NCBI RefSeq assembly: GCF_036324505.1
Contig: NC_086352.1
Coordinates: 4,210,243-4,274,242 of the forward strand
Direction: 5' to 3'
DNA length: 64,000 nt
DNA from: Eleginops maclovinus
Lineage: Eukaryota > Chordata > Actinopteri > Perciformes > Eleginopidae
Below are positions 36,845 to 50,829 of this stretch, in pieces. The translations under genes and the position numbers were made by a program. The notes below the pieces were generated by a model. It was not told where the DNA came from, did no database searches, and saw nothing but the letters and a program-made list of their open reading frames with translations. Position 1 is the first letter of the stretch. Each line of letters begins with the position of its first letter.

Positions 36845-39800
36845 AAACCAGCTCATCATTCTCCACTGAAACCAAAGCATTTTTTAAGCACCACATGTTC
36901 TGAAACTCCCCCACATTTTCTGTCAGATGAAAATAATTGAAATCAGTTTTGACCCTCGCTCTCACCATGCATTTGAAAATCAGCACAGCATCACAGGCCA
37001 TCGAGTCCCCAACTTTATTTCTCCTGCTGAGGTAGAGGGCCATTTTGGCCTGGCCCAACAAAAAGTTCAGGAGCTGACATTTCACCTTTTGTCTCTGGGT
37101 GTACCTGTAACCAAGGATGAACACTTGGGGGGAAAAAACCTCACCAAACAAAACAAACATCTGGTCAGTAACTGAAAGAGACAGAGGAGTCGATCACATC
37201 CTGAGAAACAGTGGAAGATGGTTTCCCTTTGGTCACAGAACGGACAGGTGTCAGAAACAGCCGGGTTGATCACTGAAACAAAGGCATTGACAGCAACCGC
37301 GCCGTGCAGAATCCTCCACTGTAGATCCCCCAGCCTCTTTGTCAGCGGGGGCTTGTAAAGCGCTCTCCACTCAGGCCTCTGAGTCTCAGTCAGGGCCAGG
37401 TGGGCTCTCCACCGGGTGTCCACTCGGCCCTGCAGTCTGCTCTGGTTTAACACTTTGGTCATTAAAGAATACATCCTTTTGTTGGACATGGTGCTAAACT
37501 TAAAATCAGTGACATTATTAAACCTTAACAGAAAACTATCACATGTGACGTCAGGAACACAAAGTATCTCTGGAAAAGAGTCATTTTCGTTTGGTTCAGT
37601 AAGTCCGTTACAGAAAGCAACAGCCAGTGCCAGTTCTGGGTCGCTGAGCTGCTGTTTCCACCCACTCAGCAGGAGGCCGGTCACTCGGACTGACCTGATG
37701 CCCAAACGTGCCGCCAGGCCCGCAGCATTGTCCAGGCGAGGGCCACACACCTCCAGCACATGTCCCAGTGTGAGGATCTTCTCTTCACAGAGTCTCTGCT
37801 GTAGAGAAGGCCCTATTCCACACAGAAAACGAGTCCCGTGGAACACCGGCTCTTTGAGGAGCCAGAATAAAGAGGCACAGTTCTCCGTTCTCTCTTTCCG
37901 GAAAAGCCCCCACACCTTGAAAAGTCCCTTGTAGAAGCATGAGAGGTTGTCCAAGTGTACTCCTTTAAGGTCCATTAGGAACAGCGACTCAGCCAGGCCC
38001 AGCCCTCCACAGCGCTCCAGTACAGCACGAGCCACGGGTCTCCATACCAGGTCAGCAGGTCCAGTCAGGAACCTCTGGACGAAACGGAGCCTGAACGCAG
38101 CCCCTCTGCTTACCAGGTGAACCAGTCCATGTCCCCCTTCTTCCTTTGGCAGGAAAAGGACGCTCTGCGGGACCCAGTGCATGCGGTCCCAGAAGAAATC
38201 CACCATTAGCGCCTGCACCCTGGACAGCAGGTTTACAGGCGGGTCTGAACATGCCAACCGGTGAGCCAGCATGGAGGAAACAAGGTTATTCAAAATCAAA
38301 ATACGCCCCTTAAAAGAAAGTTTTGGAAGGATCCACTTCCACTTCTTTAATCGGCCTTCCACCTTTTCCACGAGCCCGTCCCAGTTTTGTAAACAAAAGG
38401 TCTCGTCACCGAGATAAACACCCAGGTACTTCAACCCTCCCCTCTTCCAAACAAGGCCCCCAGGTAAAACTAGACCATGAAAGTGGCCTGCCCCTACTGC
38501 TAAGGCCTCACTCTTCCCCCAGTTTACCCTAGCAGAAGACAACTTGCTAAACACACCTACAGTATCTGTTAGAGCATTGATATCCTGTTGAGTTTTTACA
38601 ATGACCATTACATCGTCTGCATATGCAGACAATTTCAGAACGTGATCGCAGCCAGGAAAAGAAGAACCATGTAGTTTGGACCTTAGGTTGTGTAGGAGAG
38701 GCTCTATGGCCAGGGAGTACAGCATCCCAGACAAAGAGCAGCCCTGTCTGACTCCTCTCTCGGCTTTAAAAGGAGCACACAAACTACCGTTGATCTTCAG
38801 TACACTCTCAATGTCCCTGTACAAGACCTGGATCTTGGCTATCAGACCAGAGCTGAACCCAAAAGCCTCCAGCGTCTGCCACAAGTACTGGTGCTCAACT
38901 CGGTCAAAAGCCTTTTCTTGGTCCAGAGAAATCAGACCAAGCTCACAGCCCAATGAACTGGAGAGGTCTAAAACATCTCGAATCAGAGTACCGTTATCCA
39001 GTTATCAACCTGCTGGGTACACAGTATGTCTGGTCTACATGAATGACATGCTCCATCACTCTCCTCAGCCTCGTCGCCAACACTTTGGAGAGCAGTTTGT
39101 AGTCGGTACAGAGAAGGGATACAGGACGCCAGTTCCCAAGCTCCTGCAGGTCTCCTTTCTTGGGGAGGAGAGTGAGCACCGCCCTCCTGCAGCTCAGAGG
39201 CAACCTCCCCTTACTGAGACTGTCCCTGAGGACATCCAGCAGGTCATCACCCATGACAGGCCAGAAAACCTTATAGAAGTCTGCAGGCAGGCCGTCTATG
39301 CCAGGAGCCTTCCCACTCTGCATGCTCTGCAGGGCCTCCTGCAGCTCCTGGGCAGAGAGCTCAGCTTCCAGGTCTGCGCTGTCCCCCTCAGGGATCTTAG
39401 GAAGGCCTTCAAAGAAGGACAGCGCCGCCTCTGGTTCTGCCTGGTAATCTGACCTGAAGAGCTCTTTATAAAACCTGACAGCACAGTGTTGAATGTCGGC
39501 CGACTCCTGAAGCAGCTGCCCAGTGTCTGACCGCAGGGAGTGCATCAGCCTCCTCTGACCGTTCCTGCGCTCGAGACCGAAGAAAAAGTGAGAGGGAGCA
39601 TCCATCTCCACGATGTTCTGACCAGAGCACCCTGAGCAGGAAACCCCAGCAGGTCGGACAGAGCTGCATTTCTACTTTTGAAAACCTCAACATGTTCTCG
39701 CTCTCCTGTGGAGTCTGCCAATCCCTGCAGCTCCACCACTTCCCTCTCCAGAGCCCTCAGAGATCTAGCCATGTCCTTGGTGACATTGAGAGTGTACTGC

Positions 39801-40789
39801 AGGCAAAGCTGTCTGATTTGGACTTTCCCCACATCCCACCACTGCTGAAGACTACTGTACTCACTCTTACAATTACGGTAGTTTTGCCAAAAAAATGTGA
39901 AGACTGTTTTAAAATGATTATCAGCCGACAGAGAAACATTGAAGTGCCAATACGCACTATTGCACTTCACATAATTAATAAGAACTGAAACCTGAACAAG
40001 GGAATGGTCAGAGAACCCAACAGGACTGATGGAGCAGCTCCTGCTTGTGTTCATGTGGTGGTTAAAGCAGTACACTCGGTCCAGTCTGGCTAGAGACAAC
40101 AGATGGTTCCTACAGTGCACCCAGGTGTACTGCCGCTGGCCCGGGTAAAGATGCCTCCAAATGTCACAGAGCTCGAAAGACTCTGTGATCCTCATTAAAG
40201 CACTCCTAGAGGCAGCATGCGGTTCCCAGTGGTTCCTGTCCAGCACAGGGTTTTCTGTGCAGTTAAAGTCCCCCCCCAGGAACAGATACTCCTCACTACT
40301 GCAGGTGCTAAGGGCATGCTTCAACTGCTCAAAAAATAAAAGCCTTTCAGAGCCCACACTGGGAGCATAAATATTAATGAAACATATTTTAACCTTCTCG
40401 AAAACAGCATTTAGTTTCAGCAGGTGACCTGGAATGACGTCCTCAACAGTGCAGGAAAAGGGTGTGAAACCTCTGGCAAAGAGAATAGCAACCCCTCCAC
40501 TATTGCTGCACTTCCGGCTGAAGAAGCCCTCCCCACTCCATGCCCTCCTCCAGTCACTCTCATTGTCAGCAGTGCTGTGAGTCTCCTGGAGAAACGTCAC
40601 ATTTAGACTCTTACTCTCTATTAAAGAAAACAAAGCTGCTCTCTTGGCATCCCCTCGAGCACCGTTAATATCCAGAGAGCCCAGCTTTATGTCACCCATA
40701 ATGAAAGTATAGCTGCATCCTAAACAAGTCAAAACGATAACTGAAGAAAAGGAAAGGAGAGAAAAGACAAACAAGGTGTACTTAATCAT
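36845..40789 (-). pseudogene. Tx1 ORF2: APE endonuclease plus reverse transcriptase, frameshifted
   Basis: The protein nicks the target and reverse-transcribes the element RNA. The start is at 40789, overlapping the ORF1 stop, or at 40699 (MGDIKLGSLDINGARG). Endonuclease motifs are in order: NINGARG region, FLQETHS, NIYAPS, GGDFNCTENP, ARLDRVY, FSDHSLV (40700-39900). RT motifs: NWRPVSLLCTDYKLLSK, LISLDQEKAFDRVEH, GVRQGCSLSGMLYSLA, LSAYADDVMVIV (39150-38600). The C-terminal finger is CPFCDQRETIFHC. Breaks: a frame change near 39615-39625; an 8-bp insertion near 38999-39006 that adds a stop; and a frame change near 37160. Copy 1 stays open across the last position. Confidence 0.85.
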
Positions 40790-41108
40790 GACTTCCAGCA
40801 GTTTCTTCTCGTATCTTCAACAGTATTTTCCTCAGCCTGTAGATCTCCTGTTCGCTGAAAGTAAGCTGCCCAAGGCCTGCTGTGCGCCGCATGAGAGCCC
40901 TAGCAGAGTCATGAAACATCAGCTGATCAACAAAAGAATCCTGCACCCTTACCGCCTTCCTCCCTTTAGTATCCTTCAGGAAGCCTCTGATCCTCTGGAA
41001 GGAATACTCCTCACCCCTGTCTACCTGCATACTTTCACTGAAAGCCTCCCTGTCACTGTCACTGTCCTCCGAGTCCTCTGAGAGTCCCTCTGGCTGACGA
41101 GACGCCAT
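40782..41108 (-). pseudogene. Tx1 ORF1 C-terminal remnant
   Basis: A 108-residue frame beginning MASRQPEGLSEDSEDSDSD and ending EETAGSHD, overlapping ORF2 by the run ATGATTAA. The RNA-binding part and zinc knuckle seen in copy 1 are absent, so an in-frame internal deletion follows MASR. The frame is open upstream to 41150. Confidence 0.6.
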
Positions 41109-41177
41109 GCCGTGCAGAGAGGCTGCGGCAGCAGCCGCCAATCCACTCACAGAGAGAGAGAGCGAGAGAGAGAAATA

Positions 41178-41255
41178 GGGGCAGTTATTTTACGGTTCAC
41201 ATCAGGAAAATGAAAAGTGAACCATTGTTTTTCTCAGGTGTTGCCTCAAAAATGT

Positions 41256-41288
<33 letters not shown>

Positions 41289-41389
41289 CGTGTGTGTTTC
41301 TCAGCAGCAGAGATACGTGCAAACTGAACCCTGATCAGTTTGTTTTCCTCTCTGCATTAATATAGCTGAAGAAACACCTGTTTACCTGA
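41178..41389. other. Short spacer with (GT)n
   Basis: A GT run at about 41259-41286; no gene. Confidence 0.6.
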
Positions 41390-42225
41390 GTGTTTACCTG
41401 AGCGTTTACCTGAGTGTTTACCTGAGTGTTTACCTGAGTGTTTACCTGAGTATTTACCTGAGTGTTTACCTGAGTGTTTACCTGAGTGTTTACCTGAGTG
41501 TTTACCTGAGTATTTACCTGAGTATTTACCTGAGTGTTTACCTGAGCATTTACCTGAGCGTTTACCTGAGCATTTACCTGAGTATTTACCTGAGTATTTA
41601 CCTGAGTATTTACCTGAGTATTTACCTGAGTGTTTACCTGAGTATTTTCCCGAGTGTTTACCCGAGTATTTACCTGAGTATTTACCTGAGTGTTTACCCG
41701 AGCGTTTACCTGAGCGTTTACCTGAGTGTTTACCCGAGCATTTACCTGAGCGTTTACCTGAGCGTTTACCTGAGTGTTTACCTGAGTGTTTACCTGAGTC
41801 TATACCTGAGTATTTACCCGAGTATTTACCCGAGTGTTTACCTGAGTGTTTACCCGAGTGTTTACCCGAGTGTTTACCTGAGTGTTTACCTGAGCGTTTA
41901 CCTGAGTGTTTACCTGAGTGTTTACCTGAGTGTTTACCTGAGTATTTACCTGAGTGTTTACCTGAGTGTTTACCTGAGTGTTTACCTGAGCATTTACCCG
42001 AGGGTTTACCTGAGTATTTACGTGTTTACCTGAGTATTTACCTGAGTGTTTACCCGAGTGTTTACCTGAGTATTTACGTGTTTACCTGAGTATTTACCTG
42101 AGTGTTTACCCGAGTATTTACCTGAGTATTTACGTGTTTACCTGAGTATTTACCCGAGTATTTACCCGAGTGTTTACCTGAGTGTTTACCCGAGTGTTTA
42201 CCTGAGTGTTTACCTGAGTATTTAC
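41390..42225. repeat. Minisatellite, 12-bp unit GAGTGTTTACCT, left half
   Basis: About 70 units of GAGTGTTTACCT, GAGTATTTACCT, GAGCGTTTACCT and CCGAG variants; some shortened GTGTTTACCTGAGTATTTAC units. The array is split by the Harbinger element and resumes at 45769. Confidence 0.96.
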
Positions 42226-42483
42226 CTGGGGCCTGTACTACGAAGCTGGTTTTCTGGCTTACCGGGGTAACTTCGAGAGTAACTTGGTCACGTGCAGCGT
42301 ATGTTGCTGGTTAACCCATACTACGAAAGTTGGATATGTTAAAACCGAGGTATGCTGCCATGGCAATATACGTAGGATCCCAAAACTGGTCTTCCCAGTT
42401 TTAGTTCTTGGTTAACCCTAGGTTTCCGATTAACCACACCCTATTTAGACACCACTCCTCCACCGACATGTCCCCTAAAGACA

Positions 42484-43895
42484 ATGCCAGCATACCTGGA
42501 CGATCCGTACGATATAGGCGCGCAGATTGTGAGGGGCTCTCTTCGGAGGGCGAGGGTATTTAGAGACCGCCAGAATCCGCTGGCGTACCCGGACGATGTT
42601 CTCCATGAAAGATATAGATTCTCAGCTGAGGGAATTCGTTACCTATGCCAGCTGCTCGAGGCGGACGTCTCTAATGTAACCCGCCGAAGTCAGGCCCTCA
42701 CAATCGAGCAAATGTTATGTCTTTCATTGCGCTATTTCGCCAGCGGACAATATATGTATTCCATCGGTGATGCTGAAAACCTGAGTAAGAACACTGTATG
42801 CCGGGTGATACGGAAGGTGGTACTTGCTCTCACTAAACTGGTGGATGCATTTGTTGTATTCCCTGGCCATTTGCCTGCACGTCAGATAAAAGAAGGGTTC
42901 TATGCAATCGCTGGTAATATGCCACTAATCTAAAAATAGGTAATTTGCACATTTCATAATTGTGACTGGCAACTGATTTGACTAACAAAATATCTAGGTT
43001 TCCCAAGAGTAATTGGAGCCATTGATTGTACGCACATTCCTATCAGTGCACCCCTGGGAGAGCATGAGCGGGATTTTGTGAATAGAAAGTCCAAACACAC
43101 CATCAATGTCCAGGTAATACACAAGACTAACAGATTAACAGTAGGCGTACATTGTACAGTCCACGATTCATTGGAATAGGTAATGTCAACCTGTCAATTC
43201 CTGTTGTCATGTAGAATGATTTCCTGTCCTCTGCATGGGGTGGTGTCATTTACATGCGCAACAGCATGCCTCACCTGTTATGTTCCTTACCTGTGCACAT
43301 ATTCTTAGATGACATGCGATCACCACTATATGATCACAAGCCTGGATGCAAGGTGGCCAGGGTCAGTCCATGACTCCCGTATATTCAGAGAATCATCACT
43401 GTCTGACAGATTCCACCAAGGTAAAAGTCCTATATCGATTTACCTGAAGTAATATGCTTTAATAGTGAACATGAAATCAGTGTGACAGTTGTTTAATTTT
43501 TCCTCCATTTCATCTAAGGGCAATTTGATGGAATCCTGCTGGGGGACCGTGGCTACGCATGCATGAAGTTCCTCATCACACCATTTCCTGATCCACAAAC
43601 AAGGCAACAGAGATCATTTAATCATGCACACAGTGTCACTAGGGCCAGGATCGAAATGACATTTGGCATATTGAAGGCCCGATTCGCCTGCCTGAAGGTC
43701 CTTCGGGTCAAGCCAGACAGGGCCTGCCAAACCATAGCAGCATGTGTGGTTCTTCAGAATGTCGCCACAATAAGGAAGGAAAGAGTGCCCCCTCATGATC
43801 CTCCCCCACCCCCTGATATTACTGATCCAATCACCCTGGATCATCCAACAGGCCGTGCTGTCAGGGATGCCATTACCAACCAGTTTTTCCAATGA
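42484..43895 (+). CDS. Harbinger transposase (HARBI1-like DDE nuclease)
   Basis: Four exons, 42484-42913, 42998-43113, 43309-43420 and 43519-43895, join in phase with GT/AG borders to 344 residues, near the length of HARBI1. The N-terminal helix-turn-helix region includes YLCQLLEADVSNVTRRSQAL and LSLRYFASGQYMYSIGDAEN. Catalytic residues are D in GAIDCTHIPI, D in WPGSVHDSRIF and E in ARIEMTFGILKARF. The protein cuts and rejoins the element ends, and in this family it needs the partner Myb-like protein for nuclear import and DNA binding. A poly(A) hexamer AATAAA lies at 43926-43931. No disabling change is seen. Confidence 0.94.
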
Positions 43896-43959
43896 ATTGT
43901 ACACACCACAAATTAAATGCACAAAAATAAAGACATGTCACACCAATCTCTGATATTAT

Positions 43960-45550
<1,591 letters not shown>

Positions 45551-45768
45551 GATCGAGAGTGTTTTTTTGCGCTGGTACCACCCCTTTTATGTGAACGCGC
45601 AGTAACTCTGGTTGAGTGAACACAGGTTCAGCTGATCAACTTCATAATCAGCGTCGTAGTACCGTTTAAGACCAATCAAGATGTCCAGGTTTAGTCAACC
45701 CCGGGTTACCGCGGAAACCCTGAGTTAGTTCTAAGTAGGTTGAACTCCGTTCGTAGTACAGGCCCCTG

Positions 45769-47690
45769 AGCATTTACCTGAGTGTTTACCTGAGCATTTA
45801 CGTGTTTACCTGAGTATTTACCTGAGTGTTTACCTGAGCATTTACCTGAGTGTTTACCTGAGTGTTAACCTGAGTGTTTACCTGAGCATTTACCCGAGTG
45901 TTTACCTGAGTGTTTACCTGAGCGTTTACCTGAGTGTTTACCTGAGTATTTACCTGAGTGTTTACCTGAGTCTATACCTGAGTGTTTACCTGAGTCTATA
46001 CCTGAGTGTTTACCTGAGTATTTACCTGAGCGTTTACCTGAGTGTTTACCTGAGTATTTACCTGAGTGTTTACCTGAGTCTATACCTGAGTATTTACCCG
46101 AGTATTTACCTGAGTGTTTACCTGAGTATTTACCTGAGTGTTTACCTGAGTGTTTACCTGAGTATTTACCCGAGTATTTACCTGAGTGTTTACCTGAGTG
46201 TTTACCTGAGTATTTACCTGAGTATTTACCTGAGTGTTTACCTGAGCATTTACCTGAGTGTTTACCTGAGTCTATACCTGAGTATTTACCTGAGCGTTTA
46301 CCTGAGTATTTAATGGAGTATTTACCACAGTATTTACCAGAGTATTTACCTGAGCATTTACGTGTTTACCTGAGCATTTACGTGTTTACCTGAGTATTTA
46401 CCTGAGTGTTTACCCGAGTATTTACCTGAGCATTTACCTGAGTGTTTACCTGAGTATTTAACTGAGTGTTTACCTGAGTATTTACCTGAGCATTTACCTG
46501 AGTGTTTACCTGAGTATTTACCTGCGTATTTACCTGAGTGTTTACCTGAGTGTTTACCTGAGTATTTACCTGAGTATTTACCTGAGTGTTTACCCGAGTA
46601 TTTACCTGAGCGTTTACCTGAGTGTTTACCTGAGTATTTACCTGAGTGTTTACCTGAGTGTTTACCTGAGTATTTACCTGAGCATTTACCTGAGTGTTTA
46701 CCTGAGTATTTACCTGCGTATTTACCTGAGTGTTTACCTGAGTATTTACCTGAGTATTTACCTGAGCATTTACCTGAGTGTTTACCTGAGTATTTACCTG
46801 AGCATTTACCTGAGTGTTTACCTGAGTATTTACCTGAGTGTTTACCTGAGTGTTTACCTGAGTATTTACCTGAGCATTTACCTGAGCATTTACCTGAGTG
46901 TTTACCTGAGTGTTTACCTGAGTATTTACCTGAGTGTTTACCTGAGTATTTACCTGAGCATTTACCTGAGTGTTTACCTGAGCATTTACCTGAGTGTTTA
47001 CCTGAGTGTTTACCTGAGTATTTACCTAAGTATTTACCTGAGTGTTTACCTGAGTGTTTACCTGCGTATTTACCTGAGTATTTACCTGAGTATTTAACGG
47101 AGTATTTACCTGAGTGTTTACCTGAGTGTTTACCTGAGCATTTACCTGAGTGTTTACCTGCGTATTTACCTGAGCATTTACCTGAGTGTTTACCTGAGTG
47201 TTTACCTGAGTGTTTACCTGAGTGTTTACCTGAGTATTTACCTGAGCATTTACCTGAGTGTTTACCTGAGTGTTTACCTGAGTATTTACCTGAGTGTTTA
47301 CCTGAGTGTTTACCTGAGTATTTAACGGAGTATTTACCTGAGTGTTTACCTGAGTGTTTACCTGAGTATTTACCTGAGTGTTTACCTGAGCTTTTACCTG
47401 AGTATTTAACGGAGTATTTACCTGAGTGTTTACCTGAGTGTTTACCTGAGCATTTACCTGAGCGTTTACCTGAGCATTTACCTGAGTGTTTACCTGAGTA
47501 TTTACCTGAGTATTTACTGAGTATTTACCTGAGTATTTACCTGAGCATTTACCTGAGCATTTACCTGAGTATTTACCTGAGTATTTACCTGAGTGTTTAC
47601 CTGCGTATTTACCTGAGTATTTACCTGAGTATTTACCTGAGTATTTACCTGAGCATTTACCTGAGCATTTACCTGAGTGTTTACCTGAGG
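45769..47690. repeat. Minisatellite, 12-bp unit GAGTGTTTACCT, right half
   Basis: About 160 units continuing the 41390 array, with rare forms TAACGGAG, CTGCGTATT and GTCTATACCTGA. Confidence 0.96.
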
Positions 47691-48704
47691 AATAAAAGTA
47701 TACATCCTTTATTATTTTCAGTTAATATAGGAACAGGTAGAGAAATGTTCAGTGGGATGTTAATATTTTATCACATTAAGTATTAAAAGATAATCTGACA
47801 ACAGGAACTGACTATCAGCTAACTCATGTGAATCTGAAGGAGTTTTACAACAACAACAACAACAATAACAACAACAACAACAACAAAACATTCATTTAGA
47901 GAAAGGGTAGAATTTCAGTGAGCATTTAAAAGACTTTCAGGATTTAAACACTGTTTCCTTGAAAACGTTAAGATGATTTATAGTGACACTCGCAGATACA
48001 CATGAGTAAACAACACAAAGAAAAGACAGCGAGTGTGTGCACAGCTATCCACTGTTTGATCACTATAGATGGGGGGGGCTGAGGACTCCTCTGACCTCTC
48101 CCTGCAGCACACCTGATCTGACATCTATTATGTCTTGTTTCGTGGTAACTTTTCTGAGCTTTGAAAACTTTTTTTTTGGTTTGTAATAAGTTGTTGGAGC
48201 ATAGTTTTAAATATATTGTTTGATTTCTAAACTATTTGGTAGCACAATTTGAATACATTGTGACGTATTATTTGTGTTTCAATCAGAATCAGACCCTTTC
48301 TCAGCGTTCCAGATACTGATGGACGATAGTGAAGAGTGCACACGCAGTCAGTGTTAGATAAGGGTGTGTGATTGTGACAGTAGGTGCTGCACACAGCTGC
48401 TTTATAAAAGTTCCTTCACTGGTCACTTCATTAATTCCCTCTGGCTGTACCAGGGGGCGCGGCTTGGATCTAGCAACATCGGGGGCTTAACCCGACAATT
48501 TTACTTTCAAAAATATGTATAAATAGAGTATCCAAAGAATACACCACCACCTAAACAGAAACACATGGCCAGTGCTGTTCTTTCGGGGGCCATGGGGTCT
48601 AATAACCTTGTGTTTATTATATATTGCACACACATTATTATATGAATGGACAGACACGCCGGGTGACCTTTAATGTTTTTATTATTAGGATTTGGGGGTC
48701 TGGG
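47691..48704. other. Intergenic downstream of second chymotrypsinogen
   Basis: An AACAACAAC run lies at 47849-47886. The rest shows no exon, RNA gene or known repeat. Confidence 0.5.
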
Positions 48705-48718
48705 TTTATTTCCTCGGT

Positions 48719-49678
48719 TTAGTTGGCAGCGAGGGTCTGGTCCACCCAGCTGCGCAGCTCGGTGACGCGGGCGTAGACGGCGGGGGTGGAGGTGGAGCAG
48801 CGGCTGCTTCCCCAGGATACGATGCCCACCAGAGTCCAGGCTCCATCCTTCTCACAGACCAGAGGACCACCAGAGTCTCCCTGAGGACAGACACAGTGGG
48901 AGTTATATAGGGGCAAGAGGGTGAGACAGGCAAAGGGGGAGGAAAGGTAGAGGGGGGTAGCGGGGCCTCACCATGCAGGAAGTGGCTCCAGCTCCTCCAG
49001 CACAGATCATGACTCCGGAGATGTTGCTTCCCCAGTGCTGCTTGCACTCCTCGTTGGACAGCAGGGGGAGGGCGGCCTGCTGCAGCAGGTTGGGGGTGGT
49101 GGCAGCTGCAGGGGGAGAAATCAAACGCACCGTTAATGTTCACCTGATCCAGCTCATGGGGAATGGGCTGTACTGATAGAGATCTTTATCCAGTCTTTAC
49201 TCTGCCCATCGTCAGACTGCTACACAACCAAGGTCTGAACCAGACGGCTAAACGTTATCCACCGCTAGCTTAGCATAGCGACTCACCATTGTAGCGGGTC
49301 AGCCCCCAGCCGGAGGTGACGCAGGTGGTTCCGGCGCTGAAGTTGTCTGAGGACTCGGCGAGGCAGACGGGCGAGACATTGGTTCCCAGGCGGGCGGGGG
49401 TGGCCAGCTTGATGAGGGAGATGTCGTTGTTGATGGTGCTGGGGTTCCCAGGGGGGGGTGAACACCTGGGGGGAGGGGGGATTGGTTAATGGTAAAGGAA
49501 GAGGGGGTTCTGAATGCTGATTGGCTGACGGAATCTCACCTGGGCGGGCTTCAGTTTCTGAATGTCTTCATTGGAGCCGTAGCCCCTATTGTGTTCCCGA
49601 CAACCACCACATGGTACGTCCTGAAACCGGAAACAGGAAGTGGTCATATAACTTCTTAAAACCTTCTTTTTTTGGTGT

Positions 49679-49714
<36 letters not shown>

Positions 49715-50253
49715 TGTGTGTTTCGGACCTGACGTTGCAGTGGGGCGGCGGTCCACCACCCAGTTCTCGTTGATCAGAGAGCCCCACAGAAGTGGAAAGC
49801 CGCTGGATTGCTGGGGGCCGGTCAGAGTGAGTGGAAATAAAATTCTGATATTAATATTCAGAGATGATGAGACTGACCTGCAGAGACACCTGCCAGGGCC
49901 AGGAGTGAGGCACGGACTCCTCCCCGTTCACGATGCGGGCGTAACCCGTCACTTTGGGGGTGATGGCAGGGGTGCCGCAGCCTGGGGGGGGCAGGTAATA
50001 ACATGAGAGTCAGACAGTAGAGCCAGCTGTGTTGGACGAGTACTAAGAGCCAACATGTAGTCAGCAGCAGAAGAAGAACCAGTGCTTCACAGTGGTTCCA
50101 GTAGAAAAACACTTCTGCTGGATATTAATTGAAGTATTTCTCAACAGGATGAGGTAAACATTAGCAGGGTACAGAATGAAGACACCATAGATCAGTCTGA
50201 CCGTAGGCGGCGCTGACGAAGGCGAGGCAGGACACGATCCAGAGCAAGGCCAT
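48719..50253 (-). pseudogene. Second chymotrypsinogen gene with multiple small indels
   Basis: Same exon plan as the intact copy: 50202-50253, 49878-49981, 49729-49810, 49540-49620, 49287-49465, 48972-49105 and 48719-48880. Exons 1, 2, 6 and 7 are clean ([33 protein letters not shown]). Exon 3 shows three single-base insertions and one deletion, exon 4 is one base short, and exon 5 is two bases short. Each is in or next to a short homopolymer, so His57 and Asp102 regions are out of frame although the words TAAHC and NNDI can be read by shifting frame. A TATA box (50288-50294) and a close AATAAA (48705-48710) remain. Either a recent pseudogene or consensus errors; clean introns and flanks make sequencing error likely. 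Residue 189 reads Thr (ATSCMGDS). Confidence 0.8.
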
Positions 50254-50287
50254 GGTGAGGAAGATGATGTGTTCAGGGACGCCTGCT

Positions 50288-50294
50288 CTTTTAT
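50288..50294 (-). promoter_or_regulatory. TATA box of second chymotrypsinogen
   Basis: ATAAAAG on the minus strand, 35 bases from the start codon, matching the spacing in the intact copy. Confidence 0.65.
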
Positions 50295-50299
50295 CCTGA

Positions 50300-50799
50300 A
50301 GCCTGCCGGCGCCACAGCCAATCAGAGCGTGCGCTGCTCCTGCCAGCTGGACCGTTCACATGCCCCGCCTCCTGCCCTGTGATTGGCTGATGAGGTCACA
50401 CGCCTCCATAGCGAGATAATAAACGATTCTGAAAACAAACTGCAGTGAGATATGTTCATATATTGAACCTGGCTCACATATCTGCGTTCGAACCGTCATC
50501 ACATGTTTATTTATTTCAGTTTTATTCGTTTCATCAATGTTTATCCCAGAAATGTGTTTGGATGAATAAACGTTCAAAAGGATTTATATATTTGTATTTG
50601 CTCATGTATCTTTATGTCATTAATCTGCTCAGTATTTTATTATGGGATGTTGTCCTGTATGTTCCCATAGACTCTGCAAACGAACAGAACACGTTTAAAT
50701 CAGACGTTGTTAACCCTTCAATATTCAGTTTTGTCTCCAAACTGTTTTTAGACTGTTTATTCAAACATTTGGTGTGTCCCACAACATCTGGTAAAAGAC
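50300..50799. other. Intergenic DNA
   Basis: AT-rich; no gene or repeat recognised. Confidence 0.4.
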
Positions 50800-50829
50800 C
50801 TGGTAAGTAGGATAAAAACATCTGGCTAA

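Larger units (their letters stand above)
36840..41177 (-). mobile_element. Tx1-clade LINE, copy 2
   Basis: A minus-strand element whose 5' end (41147-41177) abuts a GA-rich run, which is TC-rich on the element strand, as in copy 1. ORF1 is internally deleted: it begins MASR like copy 1, then passes directly to the ORF1 C-terminus. ORF2 has endonuclease, RT and C-terminal zinc region but is broken by three frameshifts. The 3' end is replaced by another tail at 36839. Confidence 0.88.

Noticed and set aside
37416..37934. 172-residue plus-strand frame, repeated as a minus frame at 5114-5632
   Set aside because: Antisense shadow of the Tx1 ORF2 C-terminal region, conserved only because both copies share that coding sequence.
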